Below, piece after piece: positions 39,158 through 48,938 of a DNA stretch of 64,000 nt. The notes under the pieces are model-generated. The model had not been told where the DNA came from. It made no database searches and worked only from the letters and a program-made list of their open reading frames with translations. Each line of letters starts with the position of its first letter. Position 1 is the stretch's first letter. This DNA is from Diacronema lutheri (taxonomy: Eukaryota > Haptophyta > Pavlovophyceae > Pavlovales > Pavlovaceae). The DNA lies in assembly GCA_019448385.1 (NCBI GenBank), contig JAGTXO010000003.1:310001-374000 (forward strand), in the 5' to 3' direction. The position numbers and the translations under genes are program-made.

Positions 39158-40138
39158 TCACCGCGTCAGCTGCGGCGGGGCGGCGGGGGCACCCTCTGCG
39201 GCGCCGTGCCATCTCGCAATGTCCCATAGCTGAGGCTCGAGGAAGCCACGGAACGTCGCGCCGTCCGCGCTCCAGCGTGCGCCATGCCCCGTGGCCACCC
39301 TCACCTCGAACACTTCCCCCGAGGCCGTGCCCCAATTCGTGCCCTCGTCCTCGTGCGCGCGCGCGGCGCTCGTCGGCAGCCGGTGGCAGTTTGCCCAAAC
39401 GGCGCACGCTAGCACGCGCTCGAGCGCTGCAGACGCGAGCGCATTCTTCTCCGCGTCAGAGCCACGCCACTGGCCCCCCCAGAAGCGCGCGGCTTCGGGC
39501 TCGCGGTGCCAGTGCTTGCTCAGCGCGCGCGCGCCTACCGTGAGCGCGGACCTGGCCGGCGCCCATGGCGCGCAGAACGATGCGCGCAACCGGGAGGGAG
39601 GCGGTGGCGCGCGCGCCAGGCTCAGGCGCGTGCGCCTGAGGCCGAGAAGTCCGAGGGCGCCCCATGCGCCCAGCCGCGCGAGCAGCTCGTGTGCACACGC
39701 GGCCAGCTCGTACGCGCGCGGCACCTCACATGCCGGCGCGTCCTCCGCCGGCACGAGCTCCTCCAGGCCGGCGATTCGCGGCAAGTCGGCGCACGGGTGG
39801 CGGCCGGTGGCCGCCCAGCGCTCGAGCTGCGCGGCGAGCGACACGATGAGCGGACGCACCCACAGTGCCACCAGCGGCGACGCGCCGTGTGAGCCGAGCG
39901 GCACAGCCGATCGGCGCGCGCACGGCGGAGCGTTGGGATCGGAGTTGGCGAGGCTCGCGAGCTCGGCCGCGAGGCCTGCGTCGCCGAGCAGGAGCGCGCC
40001 ATCCGGCCCGGCGCACGTCGCGTGCAACGCAACGACGAGACTGACGCACACGCGCACGCTGACGAGCGCCGCGCCGCGCGGCGAGATGAACACGCGACAC
40101 GCCCACAATGACAGCGTGTTGTTGTCGACGGACGCCAT
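39158..40138 (-). CDS. conserved protein of unknown function
   Basis: A 326-residue single-exon protein starting at the ATG at 40138. It is Ala/Leu-rich and helical for the first 230 residues (PLIVSLAAQLERWA, AYELAACAHELLARL). The C-terminal 60 residues look compact and conserved: VFEVRVATGHGARWSADG then FRGFLEPQ, a signature I associate with an uncharacterised plant/algal family. No catalytic motif or membrane segment. The start is 61 bp from the divergent SWS1 start. The 3' end is only 59 bp from the GPAT start on the same strand. Confidence 0.6.
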   Translation of the reverse strand: MASVDNNTLSLWACRVFISPRGAALVSVRVCVSLVVALHATCAGPDGALLLGDAGLAAELASLANSDPNAPPCARRSAVPLGSHGASPLVALWVRPLIVSLAAQLERWAATGRHPCADLPRIAGLEELVPAEDAPACEVPRAYELAACAHELLARLGAWGALGLLGLRRTRLSLARAPPPPSRLRASFCAPWAPARSALTVGARALSKHWHREPEAARFWGGQWRGSDAEKNALASAALERVLACAVWANCHRLPTSAARAHEDEGTNWGTASGEVFEVRVATGHGARWSADGATFRGFLEPQLWDIARWHGAAEGAPAAPPQLTR

Positions 40139-40199
40139 CGATCGCGATTATCACAAGCGAGGGAAAGCGGGGCGCAAACGGGGAGGGCGCTGGCGCGGG

Positions 40200-40640
40200 A
40201 TGGACGAGCGCGAGGCTTCGGCGGAGCGCGCGACGGCGATCGGCGATGGCGTGCTCGACGTGTTGTGTGCGCGTGCGCGTCGCGAGGGCACTCTATCCGA
40301 CGCTACGCTCCGCGACCTGCACGTGCTCTTCGACAAGACGCTCCAGTCGGCCGTCGACCTGCTCGACTTTGCGACTATCACGCGCTTGTCGCCGCGCGGC
40401 GCGGAGGGCCGCGCCTTCTGGAAGGTGCAGAGCACCTCGGGCAGCGTGTACCACTGCTTCTCCGGCTACTGCTCCTGCCAGGCTTTTGCTTTCCTCGTCG
40501 CGCACACGAGCCAGAGCCTCTGCAAGCATCAGCTGGCCGTGCGTCTCGCGGACACGACCGGCAGGTTTGCGCGGCAGGAGCTGGATGCGGACATGTGGGG
40601 CGTCGAGCTGCTGCGCGGCTGCGGCGAATCCATGCCCTGA
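40200..40640 (+). CDS. SWS1/ZSWIM7-like SWIM-domain protein
   Basis: A 146-residue protein. In animals and yeast, SWS1 with SWSAP1 (Shu complex) promotes RAD51-mediated homologous recombination. The match covers the whole family: LRDLHVLFDKTLQSAVDLLD, ITRLSP, FWKVQSTSGSVYHCF, and the SWIM zinc ligands in YCSCQAFAFLV and SLCKHQLAVRL (CxC...CxH). The end DADMWGVELL corresponds to the conserved C-terminal helix. The start is chosen at 40200. An in-frame ATG at 40086 would overlap the start of the opposite-strand gene and adds a non-conserved stretch. Confidence 0.88.
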   Translation: MDEREASAERATAIGDGVLDVLCARARREGTLSDATLRDLHVLFDKTLQSAVDLLDFATITRLSPRGAEGRAFWKVQSTSGSVYHCFSGYCSCQAFAFLVAHTSQSLCKHQLAVRLADTTGRFARQELDADMWGVELLRGCGESMP

Positions 40641-40916
40641 GGCGCGGCATGCTCCGCGGTGCGCCGTGTGGTGGTGGGCGGCACGCTCGGTGATCACGGG
40701 TGGTTCCGGCCGTGTAGACACCGTCGGGCCCTCCTGCGGCCCACGCAGAGCGTCGCCGGGGCTCTCGACCGACCAAGGCAGTCCGACGAGCGTGGCTGCA
40801 CGGCCACATCCTGGATGAGTCCCCTGTACCTATTAACCGAAATTTACCGATGTTTTCAAGACGTCATCACTTTGAGCGCCAAAAGCGCGCGCGCCCCCAG
40901 ACTCTGGACGGGCAAA

Positions 40917-41603
40917 ATGTTGGCGTGGAGCTGGCCGCAGATCCTCGCTTTCTCTGCGGCCGTCTTCGCGAGTTACGACGTCCTCGACTGCGTCATTGCC
41001 CGCGCAACCGCCGGCGCGTCAAAGCTGCCGATGGGAAACAGCAAGCATCTCGACCACCTCGATCGGCTCGATCGCGCCTTCATCACGTTCAATCGGCTGA
41101 CGAGCATCCCCTTCGCCTACCATTGCGTGAGCTGGGTGCGCACGAGCGAGTCTATGCGTTGGGAGCTCGCCGAGCTCTCGCCCATCTCCGCGCTCGCCTC
41201 GTTGATTGCAATGTTCGTGGCGTACGATTCTGCCTACTGCCTCTGGCACCGATTGCTGCACATGCGCGGCCTGTACGCCCTCGTGCACAAGCACCACCAC
41301 CGCCAGACCGTGCCGACCCGAGGCTTGTACGACGCGATCAACGTGCACCCAGTCGAGTTTGTCGTCGGTGAGTACCTGCATCTCGGCGTGGCGATGGCCA
41401 TCCCGGCGCACGCAGCCACGTACATGGCGTTTTTCGCGCTCCTCGGCGTGCTCACCGGGCTCAACCACACGCGCAACGACGTGCACGTGCCGCCGCTCTT
41501 CTCCGTGCGCTGGCACGACATGCACCACCGCATGCCCCAGTGCAATTTTGGGCAGTACACCGTGGGCATCGACTGGCTGTGCGGTTCATTCAAGAACGCG
41601 TAA
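40917..41603 (+). CDS. fatty-acid hydroxylase/sterol desaturase family membrane enzyme
   Basis: A 228-residue protein with a di-iron histidine-box signature: HRLLH (HxxxH), HKHHH (HxxHH), NHTRND, and HDMHHRMPQCNFG with a closing Tyr-Thr-Val-Gly. Hydrophobic segments lie at residues 5-25, 85-105 and 150-180, placing it in a membrane such as the ER. It would hydroxylate or desaturate a lipid; the substrate cannot be told from sequence. An in-frame ATG at 40815 would add 34 residues. The upstream segment (40830-40880) is AT-rich with a gacgtca motif. A broken inverted copy lies at 33455-33785. Convergent with the prenyltransferase gene, 48 bp apart. Confidence 0.85.
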   Translation: MLAWSWPQILAFSAAVFASYDVLDCVIARATAGASKLPMGNSKHLDHLDRLDRAFITFNRLTSIPFAYHCVSWVRTSESMRWELAELSPISALASLIAMFVAYDSAYCLWHRLLHMRGLYALVHKHHHRQTVPTRGLYDAINVHPVEFVVGEYLHLGVAMAIPAHAATYMAFFALLGVLTGLNHTRNDVHVPPLFSVRWHDMHHRMPQCNFGQYTVGIDWLCGSFKNA

Positions 41604-41651
41604 GCTCCTTGCTGCGCTCCCGGCTCCACCTCGCCCCCTCACCCACCCACC

Positions 41652-42698
41652 CTACACCCGGCATTCAGTCGTCTCAGGCGACGTCGGCTGAACCCGCCCG
41701 AAACGGCGGTCAGCGCGCGCAAACTGGCGCAGCGCCGCGTCGAGGTCTGCGCGGCCAAAGTCGGGCCAGAGCGGTTGCGCAAAATGAAGCTCGGCGTACG
41801 CGCTCTGCCAGAGTAAAAAGTTGGACAATCGCTGCTCACCCGACGTCCTGATCAGCAGGTCCACGGGTGGCAGCGCGCGCACGTGCGGCTCGGAGCTCAG
41901 CCCGTACGCCAGTTCTCCGCCCGTCGCGAGGTGTGCGCCGAGCATCTCCTCGTCCACCGAGTCGGCGCTCAGCGCGCCCGTCGCGACCTTGCGCGCGATC
42001 TCGCGAGCGGCCTGCGCGAGGTCCGCCATGCCGCCATAGCCGAGCGCGATGCATAGGACGTAGCCATCGGCCTGCGCGCCGCCGCGCCGCTCCGCGCGCG
42101 CGCGCAGGTCGGCAATGGCGGCGTGGAGTTTCCGCGGTAGGAGCGGCGCACAGGACGGCGAGGAGACGATGCGCACGCGCACTGCGCGGTCGACCAGCGT
42201 GCTGGCCTGCGACGTGAGCAGCTGCGCAACGAGCTGCAAGATGTGCTCGACCTCGCCCGTCGAACGGCCCGATGTGTTCTCGGTCGAGAGGGCGAAGAGA
42301 GAGACGACCTCGACGCCGGCTTCAAACAGCGCGAGCGATGCGCGCAACGCGGCGGTGGCTCCGGCGGCGTGCCCAGCGGAGCGCGGCAGGCCGCGTGCCG
42401 ACGCCCAGCGCCCGTTCCCATCCGGGATGATGGCCACGTGCCGCGGGATCGGCGTGCCGTCCGCGCCCGCGTGCCGCCGCGCAACGTTGACATGGCCGTC
42501 ACCTGCGAGCACAACGCTCCTGGACCGCCGCACGCCAGGCCAGCTGCGCAGCGGCCAGTGTGGCACCTGCCGAGTGGAAGCGCAAATGGCTCGGCACGGT
42601 GCGCCGAGAGGGCTGGCGAACGGCACGAGCAAAAGGGCGAGCAGGAGCGAGACCTCCTGCACGACGAGGCCTTGCGCTACGATGCCGCGCACACCCAT
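41652..42698 (-). CDS. cis-prenyltransferase (undecaprenyl/dehydrodolichyl diphosphate synthase type)
   Basis: A 348-residue protein. Signature motifs in order: HVAIIPDGNGRWASARGLPR (substrate Asp), GHAAGA, FALSTENTSGRSTGEVE, LCIALGYGGMADL and DLLIRTSGEQRLSNFLLWQ, then YAELHFAQPLWPDF. It condenses isopentenyl diphosphate in cis to give long polyprenyl diphosphates for glycosyl carriers or plastid polyprenols. The 85-residue N-terminal extension starts with a hydrophobic run (EVSLLLALLLVPFASPLGA) that could be a signal peptide with a Phe-containing cleavage region, so a plastid or ER location is possible. The ATG is 12 bp from the divergent RlmJ-like start. Confidence 0.9.
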   Translation of the reverse strand: MGVRGIVAQGLVVQEVSLLLALLLVPFASPLGAPCRAICASTRQVPHWPLRSWPGVRRSRSVVLAGDGHVNVARRHAGADGTPIPRHVAIIPDGNGRWASARGLPRSAGHAAGATAALRASLALFEAGVEVVSLFALSTENTSGRSTGEVEHILQLVAQLLTSQASTLVDRAVRVRIVSSPSCAPLLPRKLHAAIADLRARAERRGGAQADGYVLCIALGYGGMADLAQAAREIARKVATGALSADSVDEEMLGAHLATGGELAYGLSSEPHVRALPPVDLLIRTSGEQRLSNFLLWQSAYAELHFAQPLWPDFGRADLDAALRQFARADRRFGRVQPTSPETTECRV

Positions 42699-42710
42699 CG
42701 TGCCAGCACG
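42699..42710. promoter_or_regulatory. 12-bp spacer between divergent start codons
   Basis: The ATG at 42698 (-) and the ATG at 42711 (+) are separated by 12 bp, so transcription of each gene must begin inside the other's coding sequence or a downstream ATG must be used. For the RlmJ-like gene, 42765 is a good alternative start. Confidence 0.6.
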
Positions 42711-43799
42711 ATGGCGCTCGTGTCGCGATGGCGCTTGACGCGCCTGAAAGCCCACGCGCGGACCATGCTGTCCTACCAGCACGGCTACCACGCTGGCGGC
42801 CTGGCCGATCTGCACAAGCACGCGGTGCTCGCTGGCTACCTCGACGCGCTCGTCGCATCCACGCCCTCGCGCGTTCCGCTCTGCTTTGTCGATACGCACG
42901 CGGGCAGGGGCGTGTACCACCTGCGGTCGCCAGAGGCACTCAAGACGGGCGAGGCTGCGAGCGGCGTGGAGCGCGTGCCCACCGCAGAGCTGCCCCTTGC
43001 TTTCCGTCGGGCGCTCGTCGCGACGCGGCGTCTCGTGCGCTGCGAGCACGCGTACCCGGGCTCGCCCGCGATCGCGTCGGTGCTGCTGCGCGCGCACGAT
43101 GAGATGCTCCTCTTCGAGCGGCACCCGGCCGAGCACGCGGTGCTTCGGCGTCGTTTCTTCGGCGCGCGCGCGCGCGTCTCCAACGCCGACGGCCCCGCTG
43201 CGCTCCTCGATTTGGCAGCGCGCAACGGTGGGAGGCGCGGTCTCGTCCTCATCGACCCGAGCTACGAGCAGCCGCGCGAGTTGCACGCGACGGCCGAGCT
43301 CGTGCGCGAGCTGCTCGCGCGGTGGCGCGGCGTGGCGGTGCTCGTGTGGTACCCGCTCCTTCCCGCCGCGCTCGGCAAGGATGCCGCGCGCGAACTCGTC
43401 CAGCCGCTGCGTGCGCTCTCCCCCGTGCGGCATGAGGTGCTCTTTGGCCGTGAGGCAGGCCTTGAGGGCAGCGGCCTGCTGCTCTTCAACGCGGCCGTGC
43501 CGAGCGCGCCGCTCTTTGCTGCGGCCGACTCCGTCGTGCGCGCGGCGCTCGCGCGCGCCGCGCCCGATGTGCGCAGCGGCGCGGCCCGCACGTCAAACGT
43601 GCGTGTGCTCGGTGCAGCCGTGCCGCCATCGGCCCGATCGCCAGATGCGCACAGCACAACGTTCCGCTCTACGAACAACGCGCGTGCGGCAGCGCCACGA
43701 CCGGGCAGTGCGCATGGTACGCAGAGCACAGGGAGGGTACGCGGACCTGGCAGTGCGGTGTCGGGCGGGTTCAGGCTGAGTTTGGCCAGGCGGCCGTGA
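42711..43799 (+). CDS. RlmJ-type rRNA adenine N6-methyltransferase, bacterial-like
   Basis: A 362-residue protein. Bacterial RlmJ methylates A2030 of 23S rRNA. Conserved here: the start block MLSYQHGYHAGGLADLHKHA (from the ATG at 42765), FVDTHAGRGVYHL (AdoMet-binding), LLFERHPAEHAVLRRRF, the catalytic tetrad DPSYE (DPPYE in bacteria), and GSGLLLFNAAVP. An 18-residue basic extension before MLSYQ (from 42711) could be an organelle-targeting peptide, fitting methylation of plastid or mitochondrial rRNA. The C-terminal 65 residues are low-complexity and absent from bacterial forms. The gene is probably an old transfer from bacteria or the organelle ancestor. Confidence 0.85.
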   Translation: MALVSRWRLTRLKAHARTMLSYQHGYHAGGLADLHKHAVLAGYLDALVASTPSRVPLCFVDTHAGRGVYHLRSPEALKTGEAASGVERVPTAELPLAFRRALVATRRLVRCEHAYPGSPAIASVLLRAHDEMLLFERHPAEHAVLRRRFFGARARVSNADGPAALLDLAARNGGRRGLVLIDPSYEQPRELHATAELVRELLARWRGVAVLVWYPLLPAALGKDAARELVQPLRALSPVRHEVLFGREAGLEGSGLLLFNAAVPSAPLFAAADSVVRAALARAAPDVRSGAARTSNVRVLGAAVPPSARSPDAHSTTFRSTNNARAAAPRPGSAHGTQSTGRVRGPGSAVSGGFRLSLARRP

Positions 43800-43839
43800 A
43801 GCTCGCACAGCAGTCAACAGTGCCGCGTGCCCCGACCGG

Positions 43840-45710
43840 TCAGCGCCCCGCGCGCTTGTCCTCCTCGTCCTCACGGTGCGAGAGCGCGACGGCCGTGCCA
43901 ACGCCGATCGCGCGCCGCTGTTCCGCGCAGCTCTCGGCGCCGCCGCCGCCCTCGCGCGCGGCGACCGGCAGCGCGCGCGCCGAGTCCCAGATGACCACGT
44001 GCGCGCCTTGGAGGACGAACTCGGCGCCGTACACGAAGCGCAGGCGCATGAGCGCGCAGCTTCCCTCGGCGAGGCAGCCGTCGAGCAGGGCGACGAGCAG
44101 GACGGGCCGCGTGAGCGCGAGGCAGTGCAGGACAAGCTGACTACCAACCGCCATCGTGCAGGGCAGCGAGATGAGCGCGACGCGCTGCGTTACGGCGGAG
44201 GGACGCGGGGGAGCGGACGGGAGGAGACGGCGGACGGGACGGCGGCAGGGGATGTGAGGGATGCAGGCGGACGGAAGGGCACAGTCGCTGAGCGGCAGGG
44301 GGCACAAGCGCGTGGCGCGCACAGCGTCCAGCTCGGTGCACACGCGTGGCGCGAGACTCTGCGCGACGACGACCATTCCCCTGCGCGGCACGAGGTCGTG
44401 CGGTGGCTGCACATGCAGCGACGCGCTCTCGCCAGCGGAGACGGCCGCCACCGGCCCGCCCTTTGCGTGCAAGGCGCGCACGCTGACGGGCACGAACCGC
44501 CCGGACGCGTCCGGGCCGAGAAGCATTGGCTCGAGATCCGCGCTCGCATCGCCCGCGCTCGCGCCCGCCGCACGGGTCGTTGGCGCCGAGCCGCATCGCT
44601 CGCCGCCGTTGCCGCAGCCGGCCGCGCCCGCCGGCACGCGCGCGCCACGCGCCGCGCGCACGGTGGCGCGCTCGCTGTGCAGTCGGCCGCGCACGAGCGT
44701 TCCGGCAAGGATGGCGCCCCGCGTGCGCGTCGGAGCGCCGAGCGTCACATCGCTCGCGCTGCATTCGGATGTGCGCCGGTTCAGTCGGAGGGGCGCGGCG
44801 GCCGACTGCGAACCGACGGCGCCGGCGGCGCGGCCGCGCGCGAGAGGCGCGCCGAGCGGCTCGGCCGCGCTGCTCGCGCTGCTCGGCGGCGGCGAGCAGC
44901 GGCGCGCGCGCTCGGCGATCTCAACCCGCGCGGAAGCGGCGGAGGCGGAGGCGGAGGCGGAGGTGGAGGTGGAAGCCGAAGTCGACGCGCCGCAGGTTGC
45001 GCCGCGTGTCGCCGGCTCGCCGACCACGCTGTCGATCGCGGCTGTCTCAAAGGGCCAGCCGCCACCGTCGCAGCCGCGGCCCAGGGCTCCCATCGCATCC
45101 GCGACGCCGAAAAAGCCGCCGTCCCCCTCCTCGTCGCTCGCGCTGCCAAAGAAGCCACACTCGTCAGCCTCACGCCGCGAGCGCGCGCGCCCGCCGCGCG
45201 CGCCGGCGGCCGCGCTGCCGTGCGCACCGCGCGCCCTAGAGGCATTCGCGCCCGTCCCGCTGCGTGGGCGCACATCGAGCGTGGGCGGGGCGTACCCGGC
45301 CCTCCGCTCGGCCGCGCGCGCGAAGACGTCGGCAGGCGCGCTCGTCGACAGCTCGGCATTGCCGCGCTCGCCGTCGCCATCGCCGTCGCCGCGCGCGTGC
45401 GCGCTCGCGCCGGCTCGACGTCGACGGTGGCCGCCGCCGCCGCCGCCGGCGCCGGCTGCGTCCTCGCCGTTCGCCGCGTGCGCGCTCGCCCAAGCCCGCG
45501 CAGCGCCCGAGCCCTTTGCGCTGCCGCCGGCCGCCGCGAAGACGTGGTGGATCGAGAAGACCGCATCGCATGCCGCACGCTCTGCCCAGTGGCCGCGCTG
45601 CGGCAAATGCTGCAGGAAGCGGCGGAGCAGGTCAATACCCTCGCCGCTCACTGACGAGACCGTGAGCAGCGGCGCGATCAGGGCGCTGCCCGCGGTGGGC
45701 TCGCCGCCGC

Positions 45711-45741
<31 letters not shown>

Positions 45742-46920
45742 GAGCGCGCGCGCGGCGCTGACCGCATCCGCCGCGCTGGCGACGCGCACGAGGCGCGCGC
45801 GCGGCCGCGCGTCGGCGAGCGCCACCTCGAGCTGCGTGCACGCGCGCGCGACCGCCTCAGCGCCCCTGTCCGCCTTGGTGACCACGTAGAAGAGGCGCGC
45901 CTGCAGCGCGCGCGCGAGCGCGTCGTGCGTGGCGCACGTGCGCGTGCGCCCGGCGTCAGCGGCGACGACGAGGGCGGCGTAGTCGGGCGCCTGGCGGGTG
46001 AGGCCCGAGACGGTCGTCTTGAAGTACCTGCTCGCGCCGCACAGGTCGACGAGGCTGACCACGTGCGGCGGCGCGGCCGGCGCGGCGGCGCGCGGCTCAC
46101 CCGCCGCGGCCGGCGCGCGCGCGCACGGCGCGTGCTCGGCTGGCGGCGCGCTGGCGGCGGGCGCGGCGGCGTCAAACTGCAGGATGCGCGTGGCAACGGA
46201 CGAGGTTGAGCCCGACTGGAGCTCGTGCACGTGCCGCAGCACGCCGACGCGCGCCGCTCCGCGCCCGTCGTCGAGGAGCCCGTGGGTGATGACGCCGACA
46301 AGCGTCGTCTTGCCGCACTGGAAATCGCCAAGCACGGCCACGCGCACCTCGGCAAAGCACGGCAGCGCGCCGGCCGGGCTACATGCGCTCACGGGGGCAA
46401 TGTCCTGCACGAGCACCTCGCAGCAGCTGCAGGGCGCGTTGGCAGCGACGTTCGCACCGCCGCCTCCGCAAGCCGGCACCGCGCGCGTGCGCAGCACGGT
46501 CATGCGCACGCCCAGCCGCGCGCACATGGCGCGCAGCGTGCGCAGCGAGTCATCGAGCTCGTCGGCCGTGAGGCCCTGCGCGCGCGCGCGCAGCGGCCGG
46601 GTGCGGCGCGGCGGGTGAGCCAAGGCGGGAGGCGGGTGAGCCGACGCCCGCGCGCTCGAGCGCGCGTCATGCAGGCGTGCGCCCGCCCACGCGCGCGGCC
46701 GCACACGGCGCACCGGCGCGCGTCCACTGTCCGCGACGCCGATCTCGTAGAGCGCCTCGCCCCCGCCCTCCTCGAGGCGAAACTTGAGCTGCGTGACAAG
46801 CTGCTCGAAGCGGCTCGCCGACGGCCGGAGCAGCTTGAGCTTGTACTCGACGTTGCCCTCGTCCGACTCGCGCTCGAGCACGAGCTCGCGAGGCGCGCGT
46901 TCTTGCGTGCCGTGCTCCAT
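43840..46920 (-). CDS. GTPBP1/GTPBP2-like translational GTPase
   Basis: Three exons, 46920-46714, 46575-44323 and 44184-43840, give 934 residues. Both introns are 138 bp, GT-AG, stop-free and in frame. The N-terminal family block is EGNVEYKLKLLRPSASRFEQ, LVTQLKFRLEEGGGEALYEI, spliced to GLTADELDDSL. G motifs: G1 GDFQCGKT, G3 DLCGASRYFKTTVSGL, G4 TKAD, and SSVSGEGIDLLRRFL. The C-terminal barrels include AGTLVRGRL, LVPRRGMVVV and LMRLRFVYGAEFVLQG. A large low-complexity insertion (about 45050-45540) separates the G domain from the barrels. Relatives help mRNA surveillance and ribosome rescue. Divergent from the next gene by 53 bp. Confidence 0.88.
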
Positions 46921-46973
46921 GGCCGCTCACAGCAGACGGCCCACAGTCGGGAGGTCCCTCAAAGGCAGCGAAG
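46921..46973. promoter_or_regulatory. 53-bp divergent promoter (GTPBP1-like / membrane unknown)
   Basis: Start codons at 46920 (-) and 46974 (+). No TATA box is seen. Confidence 0.5.
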
Positions 46974-48512
46974 ATGTACACGTGCTGTGGGCGACGCGCG
47001 AGGCTGCGGGTCGGGCGTAGGAGACTGGCGCTGGGGCTGCTGCTCACCTCGGCCGTCGCGCCCACGTCTTCGCTCGTCGACCCGACGCGCCCGCTGCAGC
47101 TGCGCGAGCGCGCGGCGACTGCGTACGAGGGCGCGAAGCGCTCGCTCACGAGCCTGCGAGCGTCGCGCGCGCTGCTCGCGCGCAGCCAGGCGGCGGTTGG
47201 GCAGTCGTTGCCGACGCTGCTGGAGGAGTCGCAGGCCAAGGCGCAGCTCATGGCTGTGACGCTTACAGAGATCGAGCTCGAGAAGAAGGAGGCGCCCGAG
47301 CAGATCGCCGACGCGAGGTTCGAGCGCGGCTGGCGGCTCGTGCGCGGCGCCCTTGACATGCGCACGCCCGGCCGGCTCGAGCGGGTGCGGGAGCTCGCGC
47401 GCGCGATACGCGCGTGCGCAGCGCTGCTCGTGCGGCCCCGCCCGCCCGACCAGCTCAAGCTCGCCGCTGCCGAGCGCCTCTTCGAGCTGCAGGCCGCGCA
47501 CGAGGACGCGGAGGCGCGCGCCGTCGCAATTGGCAAGGCCTACCTCGACGCGGCGCTCGCTGAGTCGCGCACGCTCATCAAGGCGCGCGAGCTCGACGCG
47601 CTGATCGACTCGGCGGAGCTCTGCCTCGACGCAAGTTTACAACGCCTGCTCCGCCTCGAGAACACCACGCGCCTCCTTCAGACGGTGCGCGCGCGCGCGG
47701 AGGCGGCGAGATGCGACGGGCCCGCCGACGGCGTCGACGCCGGCGCGCTCGACAGCGGCGGCAGCCGGCTTGCGCGGCGGCGGAACGCTCAGGCGGTGGT
47801 CGAGCGCGTCGATCGCTGGCTCGACGGCGCGTGCGCACGCTATGAGGCGGCGCCCGCCGAGCTCGACAACATGACCGCACTGCTCGTAGCTGCGGTCGGC
47901 CGTTCGGATTCCGCCATTACGCGCTCTGAGCTCGAGCGCTTCACGGCGGTGAAGCGGATGCGGGAGGCGCAGTCGCTCGCGCTGACGGAATCGCTGTACA
48001 CGCGCAAGGCGGAGGGCAGGCGCTGGCGCGCCGCACTCAACCATTACGACCTGATGCCGGGCGGCGCGCGGCCCGGGGCTGCCGTGCCGCGCGCGCCGCC
48101 GCCGCATAAGGCGCCGCTCGTGCTCGCGGCGTGCTACTTTGCGCTCAGCGTGCCGTACCAGGTGTACGACGCGCTGTACGGGCTGTACCGCTTCTTCCGC
48201 GCGTGCGAGTTCCCCAGCATCGAGGAGACGTTCTACGCGTGCAAGGTGGCTGTGATTATCACGCCCATCATCTGGTCTGCCGTGCGCGTGGCCGACTTTG
48301 TCGCGCTCTACATCACCAAGGTGCTGCTGCCGATGCGCAGAGCGGACATCCGCCGCTTTTTCGACGGCGTGCACGCCTGGGCAAGCGGCCAGCCGCGCGC
48401 CCTCGCCTGGATTCTTCTCGCCACGTACGCTGCCCTGTGCGCCGCGTACGTCAGAGACCGGGTCTCGCTCGCCGCAAGGGCGCCGCCGCCGGCCGTCCCA
48501 GACGGCCTGTGA
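46974..48512 (+). CDS. predicted organelle membrane protein of unknown function
   Basis: A 512-residue single-exon protein. The N-terminus (basic, then LALGLLLTSAVAPTSS) resembles a signal or transit peptide. Residues 40-340 are helical and coiled-coil-like, rich in Ala/Leu/Arg/Glu (LMAVTLTEIELEKKEAPEQ, AERLFELQAAHEDAEARA). The C-terminal 140 residues hold about three hydrophobic helices: APLVLAACYFALSVPYQVYD, KVAVIITPIIWSAVRVADF and LAWILLATYAALCAAYV. The layout of a long coiled coil then a membrane anchor suggests a structural or tethering protein. No family recognised. Confidence 0.6.
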   Translation: MYTCCGRRARLRVGRRRLALGLLLTSAVAPTSSLVDPTRPLQLRERAATAYEGAKRSLTSLRASRALLARSQAAVGQSLPTLLEESQAKAQLMAVTLTEIELEKKEAPEQIADARFERGWRLVRGALDMRTPGRLERVRELARAIRACAALLVRPRPPDQLKLAAAERLFELQAAHEDAEARAVAIGKAYLDAALAESRTLIKARELDALIDSAELCLDASLQRLLRLENTTRLLQTVRARAEAARCDGPADGVDAGALDSGGSRLARRRNAQAVVERVDRWLDGACARYEAAPAELDNMTALLVAAVGRSDSAITRSELERFTAVKRMREAQSLALTESLYTRKAEGRRWRAALNHYDLMPGGARPGAAVPRAPPPHKAPLVLAACYFALSVPYQVYDALYGLYRFFRACEFPSIEETFYACKVAVIITPIIWSAVRVADFVALYITKVLLPMRRADIRRFFDGVHAWASGQPRALAWILLATYAALCAAYVRDRVSLAARAPPPAVPDGL

Positions 48513-48938
48513 CGGCGCACCCGAATGGCTCGGAAATTGGAAAGCGGTGAACAGCGCAGAACTGCCACGGCCAGCAGGCCTTCGGTGTGCACATGGGACA
48601 TGGGACTGGTGGCTGGACGCCCTTGTGTGACGTGTCAGAATTGAAAAGGGGCGCACACGCGCGCGTGCGGCGGGCGCGGGCTGATCGCGGCCGGCGACCC
48701 TCGCGAGAAGGCCGCATGTTGGCGAGCGCGCGCCGTGCGCCCCCGCCATTCGTGCCGCAGCCTTGCGTGCGTGCGACGCCCGGCACCGCGCATGCCGCCG
48801 CCGTCGCGAGCCGTCTCGCACCGGCAGCGCGCGTGTGCGCGCGCGGCCGGCGCACCCACAGGCCACGCCGCGCGCGTGTGCCGTCGGCCCGCGTGCGACC
48901 GGCGCCGCCTCGGGCGCGCACGCGTCGACGATGCTGCT
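48513..48938. other. 426-bp convergent intergenic region, no gene seen
   Basis: The space between the 3' ends of the membrane unknown and Psb27. GC-rich, with no repeat, RNA gene or open frame with recognisable protein content. Confidence 0.5.

Noticed and set aside
39291-40199. Long N-terminal extension of the SWS1-like protein
   Set aside because: It is antisense to the conserved gene at 39158-40138. The SWS1 family match begins after the ATG at 40200.
42711-43799. RlmJ-like gene as bacterial contamination
   Set aside because: It lies within a continuous contig 12 bp and 40 bp from eukaryotic genes, one of which has spliceosomal introns.
48513-48938. Possible small gene between the membrane unknown and Psb27
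   Set aside because: Frames are Arg/Ala/Pro-rich readings typical of GC-rich noncoding DNA here, with no recognisable motif or splice structure.
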